From: DAITQM01 sp036832975
GTDB lineage: Bacteria; Pseudomonadota; Gammaproteobacteria; Xanthomonadales; Wenzhouxiangellaceae
Reading direction: 5' to 3'
DNA: 64,000 bases
Assembly (NCBI GenBank): GCA_036832975.1
Contig: DAITQM010000016.1
Coordinates: 1 to 64,000, forward strand
Below, piece by piece: positions 19,018-26,909 of this stretch. The position numbers were made by a program, and so were the translations under genes. The notes under the pieces were generated by a model, which was not told the DNA's origin, did no database searches, and saw only the letters and a list, made by a program, of their open reading frames with translations. The stretch's first letter is position 1, and every line of letters begins with the position of its first letter.

Positions 19018-19078
19018 TTAACGAACTGATAGAATTGGTCGGCGGCCCGTTACGGGTCACCGGCTAAATGAGCTGTTT

Positions 19079-19306
19079 ATGGAACAGATCGCCAAACTGC
19101 ACATCGAGAAGCTGCCCGAAGGCGTCTACTTGGCTACGTCGGAGGATATTCCCGGAGTCATCGCCCAGGGACGCACGATCCAGGAGACCCTGGAGATCGC
19201 CCGCGACGTGGGCAAGGTGCCCGGCGAGCAGGAACGCATTCTGCCGGTGGTCGACAGCCTGTTGCGCGATGCCAAGGCGCGCCAGCCCTACCGCATAAGC
19301 GCCTGA
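19079..19306 (+). CDS. HicB-like antitoxin-family protein, orphan
   Basis: The 75-residue N-terminal part (AKLHIEKLPEGVYLATSEDIPGVIAQGRTIQETLEIARDV) matches the HicB fold: strand, GVYLATSEDIPG, then a helix. The C-terminal half (LPVVDSLLRDAKARQPYRISA) is short and lacks an obvious DNA-binding domain. No HicA-type toxin is next to it. Instead, a second antitoxin starts 13 bp downstream with SD-like AAGGAG before its ATG. It may be a decayed or repurposed antitoxin. Confidence 0.6.
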   Translation: MEQIAKLHIEKLPEGVYLATSEDIPGVIAQGRTIQETLEIARDVGKVPGEQERILPVVDSLLRDAKARQPYRISA

Positions 19307-19319
19307 AGGAGATGACGAC

Positions 19320-19520
19320 ATGACCCCGCAACTCGAACAAGTCCGGGAAAAACTCGAACACCTCGCGCCCGAGCGGCTGGCCGAGGTCGAGGACTTTATC
19401 GACTTTCTGCGCGAACGCGATCAGGACCGACGCCTGCGGCGGGACTACGCACAAGCCTCCGAGCCGGCGTTCGCCAAAGTCTGGGACAACGACGAAGACG
19501 CCGTCTATGACCGGCTATAA
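19320..19520 (+). CDS. antitoxin of PemK/MazF-type pair
   Basis: This acidic protein of 66 residues starts MTPQLEQVREKLEHLAPERLAEVEDFIDFLRERDQ. That helix pattern is common in small DUF2281-like antitoxins, and the tail EPAFAKVWDNDEDAVYDRL typically binds a PemK-like toxin. A good ribosome-binding site (GAAGGAGATGACGAC) precedes the ATG. The toxin gene follows directly; its likely original ATG (19507) lies inside this gene's 3' end. Confidence 0.7.
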   Translation: MTPQLEQVREKLEHLAPERLAEVEDFIDFLRERDQDRRLRRDYAQASEPAFAKVWDNDEDAVYDRL

Positions 19521-19849
19521 CTTTGGCGACAGTGCTGGTCGGTTCTCCGTTCACCAACCTGCAAGCAACCAAGCGGCGCCCCGCGGTCATCATTCACAGC
19601 CCCGCCTACCACGACCGGCCCGACGTGATCCTGATGGCCATCACGAGCCAGGTCCGTGAACCGCTCTCAACCGGCGAAGCCCTGCTGCAAGACTGGCAGG
19701 CCGCCGGACTGGCCAAGCCCTCCGTGCTCAAGCCGCTGATCGCTACGCTGGAGAAAGACCAGATCATCAAGAAGCTGGGGCAACTGTCCGCCGCCGATCA
19801 GAAGCGGCTGGCCGGCTTGCTGAATAGCATTCTGGGGGAAGATGAATAG
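19507..19849 (+). pseudogene. PemK/MazF-like mRNA interferase toxin, probably frameshifted at its N-terminus
   Basis: The main frame (TTG 19523 to TAG 19849, 108 residues) reads VLVGSPFTNLQATKRRPAVIIHSPAYHDRPDVILMAITSQVR, the PemK/MazF core. The expected first residues are encoded just upstream in another frame: ATG 19507 reads MTGYNFGD, which matches the usual family start (GD followed by VLVPFPFTN). The two halves would join in frame if about two bases were restored near 19531. The toxin is therefore either inactivated by a small deletion or reaches translation from the weak TTG without its first strand. A sequencing error is also possible. Confidence 0.65.
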
Positions 19850-19918
19850 AATCTGTCATCGTGACACCGCGCTTACCCACTCCTCGACGCTAAACAAGTG
19901 AATTATTGGCAAGCGTCT

Positions 19919-20392
19919 TTAATCATTACCAAAAAATGCAATGTCGAAGGAACACTCGAGATCTAGTTCAGCGATTCTCCGCATTTGTGCCGGCCATAGC
20001 GTCGGCCCTCCGTGGCCTGACGCGGACCACCAAACACAGTTTATGTGCATTATCAGTCCGGCCGTTAACTGTAATTTATTCAGTTCTGCATTAGCCGGCT
20101 CGATCTTATCGAGTAGCCAGTCCAAATGATGGCGTAAATCTAACGACGACACCTTGCCTTCCGACGTCAAAAACCAGCCTTTACGTGGTACCTCCCGAAC
20201 ACGACCCAGGCTGTTCACCTTCCTCTCCCCTTTCTTCTGGATTGATGTGGGGGAAATCCGCAGAAGCTTCGTCACCATCTCCGGATCCATCGCACCAGAA
20301 TAAATCCGAAGTTCCGCATACGTTCTTTCGCAAGAACCATACGACTCGTCGTATGGTGTGAGTCGAGTAATCCTCGTGTCTGCACTACTCAT
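19919..20392 (-). CDS. DUF4279-like protein
   Basis: The start at 20392 gives 157 residues (MSSADTRITRLTPYDES). The body (TYAELRIYSGAMDPEMVTKLLRISPTSIQKKGE, then GWFLTSEGKVSSLDLRHHLDWLLDKIEP, then GLIMHINCVWWSASGHGGPTLWP) fits the DUF4279 family, whose function is not established. It lies just downstream, on the same strand, of a broken Rhs tip and so could be a leftover immunity gene; that is inference. An in-frame ATG at 20425 is a less likely start. Confidence 0.65.
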   Translation of the reverse strand: MSSADTRITRLTPYDESYGSCERTYAELRIYSGAMDPEMVTKLLRISPTSIQKKGERKVNSLGRVREVPRKGWFLTSEGKVSSLDLRHHLDWLLDKIEPANAELNKLQLTAGLIMHINCVWWSASGHGGPTLWPAQMRRIAELDLECSFDIAFFGND

Positions 20393-20506
20393 GGGTAAAA
20401 AGTCAATATTATTGCCGAGTGTCACTAATCACCCTAAAGGCGCCACCCGTTTTCGCTTTAATGGCGCCACCAGAACCGGCGATTTTCACGCTTCAGACGT
20501 GGGTGA

Positions 20507-20775
20507 TTATTTCTTGGTTTCGGGCTCCTTTTCAAGTCGGCTTTTGGGGCTACCGTACCAGAATTCGCTCATCTGGGCGCCACGGGCCAGCCGGAACGGC
20601 TGGTTCTGGGCATCGTAATGGCGTCGGTAACCTGGGTGGGATTGCCCTCGCGCGGGTCGATTTCGGTGATGATGGTCTGCAACAGCGGATTGGTGACGGT
20701 GGCCGGGAAGTAGCCGTCCGTGCTGAAGGCGGTGGTCGTGCCATTACAATTCGTCCAGGCGTCTAGGCAAGACAC
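20507..20775 (-). pseudogene. displaced Rhs/YD-repeat fragment
   Basis: Two reading frames carry Rhs-like sequence. One (20775 to about 20630) reads DGYFPATVTNPLLQTIITEIDPREGNPTQVTDA, a YD-repeat core pattern. The other (about 20625 to the stop at 20507) reads HYDAQNQPFRLARGAQMSEFWYGS then PKSRLEKEPETKK. The DNA of the second part (about 20551-20620) is close to 24826-24900 in the main Rhs tip. It is a chimeric remnant of an older recombination, not a working gene. Confidence 0.7.
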
Positions 20776-21040
20776 GTCGGGTATCTCTCACAGTCAAAAT
20801 ATCAATACGGGCAGAAAGAACCAGATAGATGATCCGGTAAGGCGATTCGATCAGTTCGCGCAAATCATCGCGCTGATAGTACTCCACGACGCGACCCGAG
20901 CGCGGGTGTTCCGTCAATTGCTCAACGCGACGCGTAATTCGGTCCACCACACGTGTGGCATTTATAGGCTGGTCTTGAGCAATGTAGTCGTGGATCTGGC
21001 GCAGCCGGGCTTTGGCCCGAGGCGTCCAGAAGACTCTCAT
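20744..21040 (-). CDS. ParE/RelE-superfamily toxin
   Basis: The protein has 98 residues: FWTPRAKARLRQIHDYIAQDQPINATRVVDRI, LTEHPRSGRVV and LRELIESPYRIIYLVLSARIDILTVRDTRR, the standard ParE pattern. It overlaps its antitoxin by 4 bp (ATGA). Its 3' end runs into Rhs-derived sequence, so the pair seems to have entered the Rhs locus. Family toxins poison DNA gyrase or cleave mRNA; which applies here cannot be told. Confidence 0.85.
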   Translation of the reverse strand: MRVFWTPRAKARLRQIHDYIAQDQPINATRVVDRITRRVEQLTEHPRSGRVVEYYQRDDLRELIESPYRIIYLVLSARIDILTVRDTRRVLPRRLDEL

Positions 21041-21228
21041 TTCAATCCAAATTCGCGGCGTACTGCGATAGTATCCGTCACACGATCCGCAGCGCTTTCG
21101 GCAAGCCCGGACTCAATATCCAAGATCGTCTCGATCTTTTCGGCCAAGTCCTCCCAGCCCGCCGTCTCCGGCAGGCTGTCGATCAGCTTGTGCGCTTGCT
21201 CTTTGAATACCGTAGCCATGTTATTCAT
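21037..21228 (-). CDS. ParD-like antitoxin
   Basis: This acidic 63-residue protein (MNNMATVFKEQAHKLIDSLPETAGWEDLAEKIETILDIESGL) lies directly upstream of, and overlaps by 4 bp, the ParE-type toxin. The segment LIDSLPETAGWEDLAEKI is typical of small antitoxins paired with ParE. It has no clear ribbon-helix-helix start. The AT-rich bases just upstream (about 21225-21245) probably contain the promoter. Confidence 0.75.
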   Translation of the reverse strand: MNNMATVFKEQAHKLIDSLPETAGWEDLAEKIETILDIESGLAESAADRVTDTIAVRREFGLK

Positions 21229-21323
21229 ATTACACCATTTTTAACGCCTGTTCCCGGCCGAAGCCTGGGCCAACCGGCAGCCGGGCGGACGGGTGATTCC
21301 GTTTACCGCTTGGGACGGGTTGC

Positions 21324-22820
21324 TCACCAGGTACTACCATCCGCCGGATCGGTGAGCGGCGGTTGGGTATCGTCCTGGCGGATCAGGTTCCCGAAAAAAT
21401 CGTGCTGGTAGTCCAGATCGATCAGGCCGGAGACTTCGGTCCCGGTCATCTGGAAGGTGCCGGGGTGGTAGGTGTAGTTCTGGGTCTTGCCGTTGCCGAA
21501 GGTCTCCTGGGTCACCTGGCCGGTGGGGCTCATCGCTGTTACGCGCCGGTAGAACTTCGTCGCATTGGCGTAATCGAGCGAGTTGCCTTCTTCTTTGACC
21601 TGGCCGTCGATGTCGTAGCGGGTGTAGGTTCTGAGCCGCTCTTGCGGGTAGGTCACTGCCTTGGGACGGGCGAAGTAGCCGTCGTAGTCGATACCGACGG
21701 TGTATTGCGGCCCGACCGCGAAGATCGGGGTGTCGGGCACTCCGGTCTGCGGGTAATAGTGCGGATCATTGGTTACGGTAAAGCCCGCCGGGCGATTGAA
21801 GGCGTCGTAGGCGTAGGTTTTGTGCATGGTGACCTGGACGACGCCATTGGTGAACGCCTGGGCGCGCTGTTCTTCGGCCAACAGGCCCTCGCGCCGCTCG
21901 CCGTCGGGACCCGGGCTGTCGTAGACCCAGGTATCCTCCACCCCGCCCAGCTCGGGATCGGCGGGGTCGGCCACGCGCCGGATCAGCCGGCCGAGGGCGT
22001 CGTATTCAAACACCGTGGTCTGCGGTTGGGCGTCGGTCTGGGCGAGGACTTCGCCGAGGCCGTTATAGACAAAGGACCAGTGGCCCTGGTTGGGGTCGAA
22101 AAGGTCGGTTCTCTGGCCGAGGGCATTGTAGTTGGCGCCGGTCAGGTTGCTCTGAGGATCCTGGATCAGCTTGGCGTTGCCCTGGCCGTCGTACCAGAAG
22201 CGGGTTTGTGAGCCGTGGGCATCGGTGGTCTTGAGCAGCCAGCCGTTGGTGGCATAGGTGCGGGTGACGCACAGGTCATTATCGAGCGCATCGAGCGGAC
22301 CGGCGGCGCAGGTGCTGGTCGCCAGCGGCGGCATACTGGCATTGGTGACCCATACTTGGGTCGTCAGACCTTTGGGTTGATAGTGGGTGTAGCGCAGTTC
22401 ATTGCCGAGGCTCGACGGTTCGGATTTGAAGACCTGGCGGCCCAGGGCGTCAAAGCGAAATTCGCTCTGGACGTTCGATACCGCACCATAAGCCGGCACC
22501 GTCTGGGTCACCGTCTGGCCGCGGCCGTTGTAGCCGGTGGCGGCGTACACCGTGCCGTTGAAACCGTCGGTGCGGATCTCGATCACGCGGTTTACGCTAT
22601 CGAAGTACTGCCGCACCAGCGGGGCGCCGTCGGTCGCGGCGATCAGGCAGTAGGCGGCGTTCAGGGGCATGACGCCGCAGCGCTCGGTGGTGGCGTCTTT
22701 GCTATAGATCATCCTGGAGCGCGGCGCATAGTGGTTGGCGGTATCGCTCATCGCCACACCCGCCGTCTCGGGGTGCCAGGTCTCGATCTCGCGACCGAAC
22801 GGGTCGTAGGCCATCTTCAT
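21324..22820 (-). pseudogene. YD-repeat (Rhs core) gene, truncated
   Basis: The 498 residues are made of tandem YD/RHS repeats such as YDPFGREIETWHPE, YNGRGQTVTQTVP, FRFDALGRQVF, YNALGQRTDLFDPNQGHWSFVYNGLGEVLAQTD and FEYDALGRLIRRVADP. The protein stops at DPADGSTW, where a longer Rhs core would continue; there is no tip, DPxG motif or toxin. The frame is also open upstream of the ATG into the preceding gene, so the N-terminus is uncertain. I read this as the middle of an Rhs core left by rearrangement; downstream sequence is replaced by ParDE. Confidence 0.75.
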
Positions 22821-22924
22821 GATCAGGTCATTGGCGTCGGTGACCAGATGAAATTCGATGAAAATTGGCTCCCGGCGAAGTAGAAAAGGGGTTTCCGAAC
22901 ACGCGAGCAGTACAACAACAAAGG

Positions 22925-23512
22925 TTATGAACCGTTTTTCTTCGTAATTGCGTCTTTCATGACTTTTCCAGCTTTTTTAAGGCTTACTGAGAGAGGCTCA
23001 CTTATATTTATATCTTTTTCGTTGATAAGCTCATTCCATGGTGTTGCTCCGCAAAGCAGTGCATAACATTTACCTTTTTGTTTTATTCCAAATAAGCTAA
23101 ATAAAATATATTGTGCCACCCCCGCTGCGTTTTTGGTGTTCTTGCCGAAATCCACAGATATATACAACAAATCTTCTTTGTTGTGAAATAATACTTTTCG
23201 GCTATAATCGAAACCTTCTGAATTTAAGTAATTTTCTAATTTATTAAAGTAATCAACTGACCATTTAGCGCGCGGAAACATTAATATTACACCATACTCA
23301 GAGTTGGTATTAATATATTTCTGAAACTGGATAAATCTACAAAGCGAAGCTGTCTGCAAAATTAAAAATCCTTTATTTAAACCTCTTTTTAGTAAAGAGT
23401 CAATTGGAATGATAACATCCTTGACCTTATACGCCTGCCCTCTCTTCCCAATATACCAAAGGAGGAAAATAATTGCGAACAATATTACTGATATGATTAT
23501 TATAATTTTCAT
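22925..23512 (-). CDS. putative immunity protein paired with the Rhs tip, membrane-anchored
   Basis: The protein has 195 residues, from very AT-rich DNA unlike the rest of the window. The N-terminus is one strong membrane helix (MKIIIIISVILFAIIFLLWYIG). The remainder is a soluble Lys/Asn-rich domain (VILMFPRAKWSVDYFNKLENYLNSEGFDYSRKVLFHNKEDLLYISVDFGKN). It starts 6 bp after the Rhs tip stop on the same strand, the classic position for a cognate immunity gene. I do not recognise the family. A single-helix anchor would place the domain at the membrane where the toxin acts. Confidence 0.65.
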   Translation of the reverse strand: MKIIIIISVILFAIIFLLWYIGKRGQAYKVKDVIIPIDSLLKRGLNKGFLILQTASLCRFIQFQKYINTNSEYGVILMFPRAKWSVDYFNKLENYLNSEGFDYSRKVLFHNKEDLLYISVDFGKNTKNAAGVAQYILFSLFGIKQKGKCYALLCGATPWNELINEKDINISEPLSVSLKKAGKVMKDAITKKNGS

Positions 23513-23518
23513 AAATGC

Positions 23519-25015
23519 TCAACCGCCAAATATTGATGCAATTGTCCCAGCAATTTTCCCCAGTGTATTTCCAATGTTTCCAGCGGAACCAACTACCGTG
23601 CCACCTTGCACACCAGAGAAGGCTTCTGCAAAACCATGTGAGAAACCAGCTGTAAAGCGACTGAGTGGTGACAACAATAACCCGGGATTTGCATTTGAGC
23701 TAAGAAATCTACCGTTGGCAGGGTTAAATGGTTGTTGAACACCTCCTCGATTTAATTTTGTTGGAAATGATTTTCCAATAAGAAACTTAAGCAATTTCAC
23801 TGGGCCAACCAGCGGGGGAGTTCCAGTCACAATTATTATTACATGAAATTTATTTCCTTCTTGCAAAACTAACGGTTTAGGATTTTTTAGTATATTTTCG
23901 TAAAAATCATCTTTGTTTGTATAAATATCATTTTCAGTAAGATTGTTCTTTGCCAGAAATGCTTGCAACTCTTCTTTATCTGTTCTCGGCTCAAAACTAT
24001 CTACTGATATATTTTCTTCACTCATATTTTTATCTTTTGAGAGGCCGCGATCTTGCTCCATATTCTCGCGATTACTATTCGCGCCTATATTATCAGGAGT
24101 TTCTTTCGCATTTTTATCGTCTCCTTCGCTCATCCGGCTGTCGCCGCCGTTAAATCGTATTACCGTGCAGGCCGATCCGCGGTTGCATTTATCCGTGGTA
24201 GAGCCTGTCGGATCGCGGGGTTTGATTTCTTCTTCTGGCGAATTACAGTCGGGGTTAGTTGGTTCAGCGCATGTGGAATACCCTGTCGGATCAGTGCCCG
24301 ACAGCGGGTTATTCATGATATAGCTGTACGGGTTCAGGCTTTGGCTATTGGCCGGGAACTGAATAATCGGGTCAACCGACAGGAATCGTCCCAGGTTGTA
24401 GTCATACGCCCTCCCGTTCATATGAGTGATGGCCACATTGTTCAGGTGCTCGTGGCCAGTGAAACCCCTTGTGGTCTGGTCGGGGCGATTGAGATCGCCG
24501 GATTCCTGGTTCGGGAACGGCACTTCATCCAGACCGTCGCTGTCGGCCCAGTTTTCCTCTCGCGGCTTGCCGAAGGGGTCGAAGCCTCTTCCGGCGCCAA
24601 GCACTTCTGCACCGTTTTTGTCGGTCATGGCGACGATGCTGCCGAGGCGGTCTTTGTGTAGGTAGGTGATCCCGGTGTTCTGGGCGCTGGTCACGTCCAC
24701 GGTGAAGACCCCGTAGTTGCCTAGGTACAGCTTATGCAGGGTGCTGCCTTTTTGTTCGTACAGCTTGTCCACGTAGAACGTCCACTGGCCCAGTTCGTCG
24801 AGCTGATAATAACGCTGATTGTCGCTACCGTACCAGAATTCGCTCTTCTGGACGCCACGGGCCAGCCGGAACGGCTGGTTCTGGGCGTCGTAGTGGGCTT
24901 GGAAGTTGCCTGTGATGGGGTTGCCGGTGTTATTGATGCCGGAGATCATATTGCCGTTGGCATCATACCCGAAGTTCACGACGCCACCGTTGTTGATCAG
25001 GTTGACCGAGGTCAC
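23519..25015 (-). CDS. Rhs-family protein tip with variable C-terminal toxin domain (5' truncated)
   Basis: Residues 1-245 are the conserved end of an Rhs core: FGYDANGNMIS, YLHKDRLGSIVAMTD, GFTGHEHLNN, MNGRAYDYNLGRFLSVDPI and NPYSYIMNNPLSGTDPTG. Residues 246-498 are a non-conserved, AT-rich tip (from about 24280 down) with a polar acidic stretch (KNMSEENISVD), FHVIIIVTGTPPLVGPVKLLKF, and a Gly-rich hydrophobic end. That core/tip border is how polymorphic Rhs toxins are built. The listed start is GTG at 25015, but the frame stays open upstream (SDYSNNYIYGAGSAG), so the gene has lost its 5' part. Toxic activity is unknown. Confidence 0.75.
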   Translation of the reverse strand: MTSVNLINNGGVVNFGYDANGNMISGINNTGNPITGNFQAHYDAQNQPFRLARGVQKSEFWYGSDNQRYYQLDELGQWTFYVDKLYEQKGSTLHKLYLGNYGVFTVDVTSAQNTGITYLHKDRLGSIVAMTDKNGAEVLGAGRGFDPFGKPREENWADSDGLDEVPFPNQESGDLNRPDQTTRGFTGHEHLNNVAITHMNGRAYDYNLGRFLSVDPIIQFPANSQSLNPYSYIMNNPLSGTDPTGYSTCAEPTNPDCNSPEEEIKPRDPTGSTTDKCNRGSACTVIRFNGGDSRMSEGDDKNAKETPDNIGANSNRENMEQDRGLSKDKNMSEENISVDSFEPRTDKEELQAFLAKNNLTENDIYTNKDDFYENILKNPKPLVLQEGNKFHVIIIVTGTPPLVGPVKLLKFLIGKSFPTKLNRGGVQQPFNPANGRFLSSNANPGLLLSPLSRFTAGFSHGFAEAFSGVQGGTVVGSAGNIGNTLGKIAGTIASIFGG

Positions 25016-25104
25016 GGCGTTGGGCCCAGCACTGCCGGCGCCGTAGATGTAGTTGTTGCTGTAGTCGCTCTTTCGAGTGATATTGCCCAGGGGCGGGTGG
25101 CGCG

Positions 25105-25210
25105 TGTGTTTGCCCCCTTCCTGGCCTTCCCCCGCAAGCGGGGGAAGGAACGAGAGGTAGATTGCCGCAAGCGGGGAAGGAACGAGAGGTAGATTGCCGC
25201 AAGTGGTGGA
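25105..25210. repeat. hairpin repeats with CCTTCCCCCGC arms
   Basis: CCTTCCCCCGC-AA-GCGGGGGAAGG (perfect 11-bp stem) is followed by GAACGAGAGGT and a second, partial unit. Another copy lies at 25350-25412, with about 55 bp of shared flank (GTGTGTTTGCCCCCTTCC). This type of short G/C hairpin repeat is widespread in proteobacteria. Here it interrupts the 5' part of the Rhs gene. Confidence 0.7.
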
Positions 25211-25349
25211 AGGGAAAATTGGCTCACTCCACCAGCGGGGGATGGCTGGCGGTTGCCGGACGGCTCAGCCGGAGCGAGCAGACGCTGATCGCTGTCCGCA
25301 AGCGGGGGATCATGTGAGTGTGATTTTTGCCGTATACGAAGTAGGAGGA

Positions 25350-25412
25350 GCGTGTGTTTGCCCCCTTCCTAACCTTCCCCCGCAAGCGGGGGGAAGGAAC
25401 GAGAGGTTGATC
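25350..25412. repeat. second copy of the CCTTCCCCCGC hairpin repeat
   Basis: The sequence repeats 25102-25160 with few changes, again as a G/C hairpin followed by GGAACGAGAGGT. No gene is evident between 25211 and 25474; this stretch holds repeat debris and family A remnants. Confidence 0.7.
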
Positions 25413-25423
25413 GCTGCCCGTAC

Positions 25424-25463
25424 GGGAACTTATGCAACAATTGGGTCTATGTAACTATTGGGT
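25424..25463. repeat. two end remnants of MITE-like family A at right edge of island
   Basis: 25424-25446 matches the family A right end (GGGAAtcTATGCAACAATTGGGT) at 21 of 23 bases. It is followed directly by TATGTAACTATTGGGT (25448-25463), which is the reverse complement of the family A left end with one mismatch. Together with 18998-19017 they bracket the accessory island. Confidence 0.65.
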
Positions 25464-25474
25464 AGAGCGGAATC

Positions 25475-25963
25475 ATGTTCTGGGATATCGTGGTCTGGAT
25501 CATCGGCGGTGCATTGATTGTCGGCGGCTTAGCCGGCACGGTGTTGCCGGCCTTACCGGGTACGCCGCTGATTTTGGCCGGCATGCTCGCGATCGCCGCC
25601 TATGACGGATTTTCGCCGGTCGGCGGATGGACGCTGGCGGTGTTGGCGGTGCTCACCGGGCTGTCGCTGGCGGTGGACTGGATTTCCTCGGGTCTCGGGG
25701 CGCGGCGGGCGGGCGCCAGTCCGCGCGCCTTCTGGGGCGCGACGATCGGCGCGCTGGTCGGTCTTTTCTTCGGCCTGCCGGGAATTCTGCTCGGGCCGTT
25801 TCTCGGGGCGCTTGCCGCTGAAATCGGCGCCGGCCGGACCCTTGGCGACGCCGGACGCGCCGGCCTTGGCGCCTGGCTCGGCCTGGCGTTCGGCAGTGCC
25901 GTAAAGATCGCGATCGCCTTCGTGATGATCGGGATTTTCGCCTGGCGTTACCTCCTGGCCTGA
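25475..25963 (+). CDS. DUF456 family membrane protein
   Basis: This highly hydrophobic protein of 162 residues has 4-5 predicted membrane helices. GTVLPALPGTPLILAGMLAIAAYDGF near the N-terminus and FGLPGILLGPFLGALAAE in the middle are the repeated Gly/Pro-rich signatures of DUF456. The function of the family is not known. It lies between the island and nadK; the 175 bp to nadK hold nothing I can assign. Confidence 0.85.
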   Translation: MFWDIVVWIIGGALIVGGLAGTVLPALPGTPLILAGMLAIAAYDGFSPVGGWTLAVLAVLTGLSLAVDWISSGLGARRAGASPRAFWGATIGALVGLFFGLPGILLGPFLGALAAEIGAGRTLGDAGRAGLGAWLGLAFGSAVKIAIAFVMIGIFAWRYLLA

Positions 25964-26138
25964 AGCGCGCCGAGGGTCGCCTACCTTGTCAAAATCCTGC
26001 TCACCACGTTGACCGTCGTCGCGGTCACTGGCCAAACGCCATACGCTGTGAGACGCACGGCTCGCTTCGCTGCCTTTACCCGTTCAGCCGCTCCTGATCA
26101 AGGCCGACTGGGGTTTCGGGTTCGCACTCGCCGCCGGC

Positions 26139-26909
26139 TCAGACAAACTGTTCGGCGATGATCCGTTCTTCGAGACTGTGGTCGGGGTCGAATAGCAAGG
26201 TATGGGTGACGCTGCGGTCGAGGGCGATCGTCACCTGGATGGCGTTGCGCACCTCGTGCGCGTCGGCGGTGGCGCTGACCGGGCGTTTGTAGGGATCGAG
26301 AATATCGATCCGGACGACGGCCGAACTCGGCAGGAGCGCGCCGCGCCAGCGCCGCGGCCGGTAAGGGCTGATCGGAGTCAGGGCCAGGGCTTCGGTACCG
26401 AGCGGCAGGATCGGCCCGTGGGCCGAGAGGTTGTACGCCGTGCTGCCGGCGGCGGTCGATAACAAAATGCCGTCGGTGATCAGTTGTTCCACCCGGACAA
26501 TGTCATTGACGGTGACTTTCAAGTGCGCCGCCTGGTTGGTCTGGCGGAGCAGCGATACTTCGTTGATCGCCAGTGCGGTGACGCTCTGGCCGCTTTCGGT
26601 CGCCACCTGCATGCGGAGCGGGTTGAGCTTGACCGCTTTGGCGGCGGCGATGCGCCGGGGCAGATCGGCTTCGTCGAAGCGGTTCATCAAAAAACCGATG
26701 CTGCCGAGTTTCATACCGTAGACCGGCAGGCCGTCGCCGCCCATCCGGTGCAGCGTGCGCAGCATGAAACCGTCGCCGCCGAGGGCGACGAGCACATCGG
26801 CCTCGGCCGGCGCGTGGTCACCGTACCGTTCACTCAACCGGTGGTACGCGGCGTGCGCCGCGTCGCTGTTGGCGGCGACAAACGCCAGGCGGGGCGGGTC
26901 GCGGTTCAT
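26139..26909 (-). CDS. nadK: NAD kinase
   Basis: The protein has 256 residues. Diagnostic motifs are ALGGDGFMLRT (GGDG, phosphate donor site), LAINEVSLLRQ (NE/D motif) and STAAGSTAYNLSAHGPILP (substrate loop). It makes NADP from NAD. The start overlaps the stop of the upstream NAD-glutamate dehydrogenase gene by 4 bp, so the two are co-transcribed; both concern NAD-linked metabolism. Confidence 0.94.
   Translation of the reverse strand: MNRDPPRLAFVAANSDAAHAAYHRLSERYGDHAPAEADVLVALGGDGFMLRTLHRMGGDGLPVYGMKLGSIGFLMNRFDEADLPRRIAAAKAVKLNPLRMQVATESGQSVTALAINEVSLLRQTNQAAHLKVTVNDIVRVEQLITDGILLSTAAGSTAYNLSAHGPILPLGTEALALTPISPYRPRRWRGALLPSSAVVRIDILDPYKRPVSATADAHEVRNAIQVTIALDRSVTHTLLFDPDHSLEERIIAEQFV

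Noticed and set aside
19079..19306. HicAB toxin-antitoxin pair
   Set aside because: Only the HicB-like half is present; the next gene is a different antitoxin and no HicA-like toxin is found in either direction.
24053..24661. Plus-strand frame opposite the Rhs tip
   Set aside because: It is antisense to the Rhs core/tip border, has no ribosome-binding site and shows no protein similarity I recognise.
25105..25412. Repeated hairpins considered as a CRISPR array
   Set aside because: Unit spacing is irregular, there are only two or three units, spacers are not of uniform length, and no cas gene is nearby.
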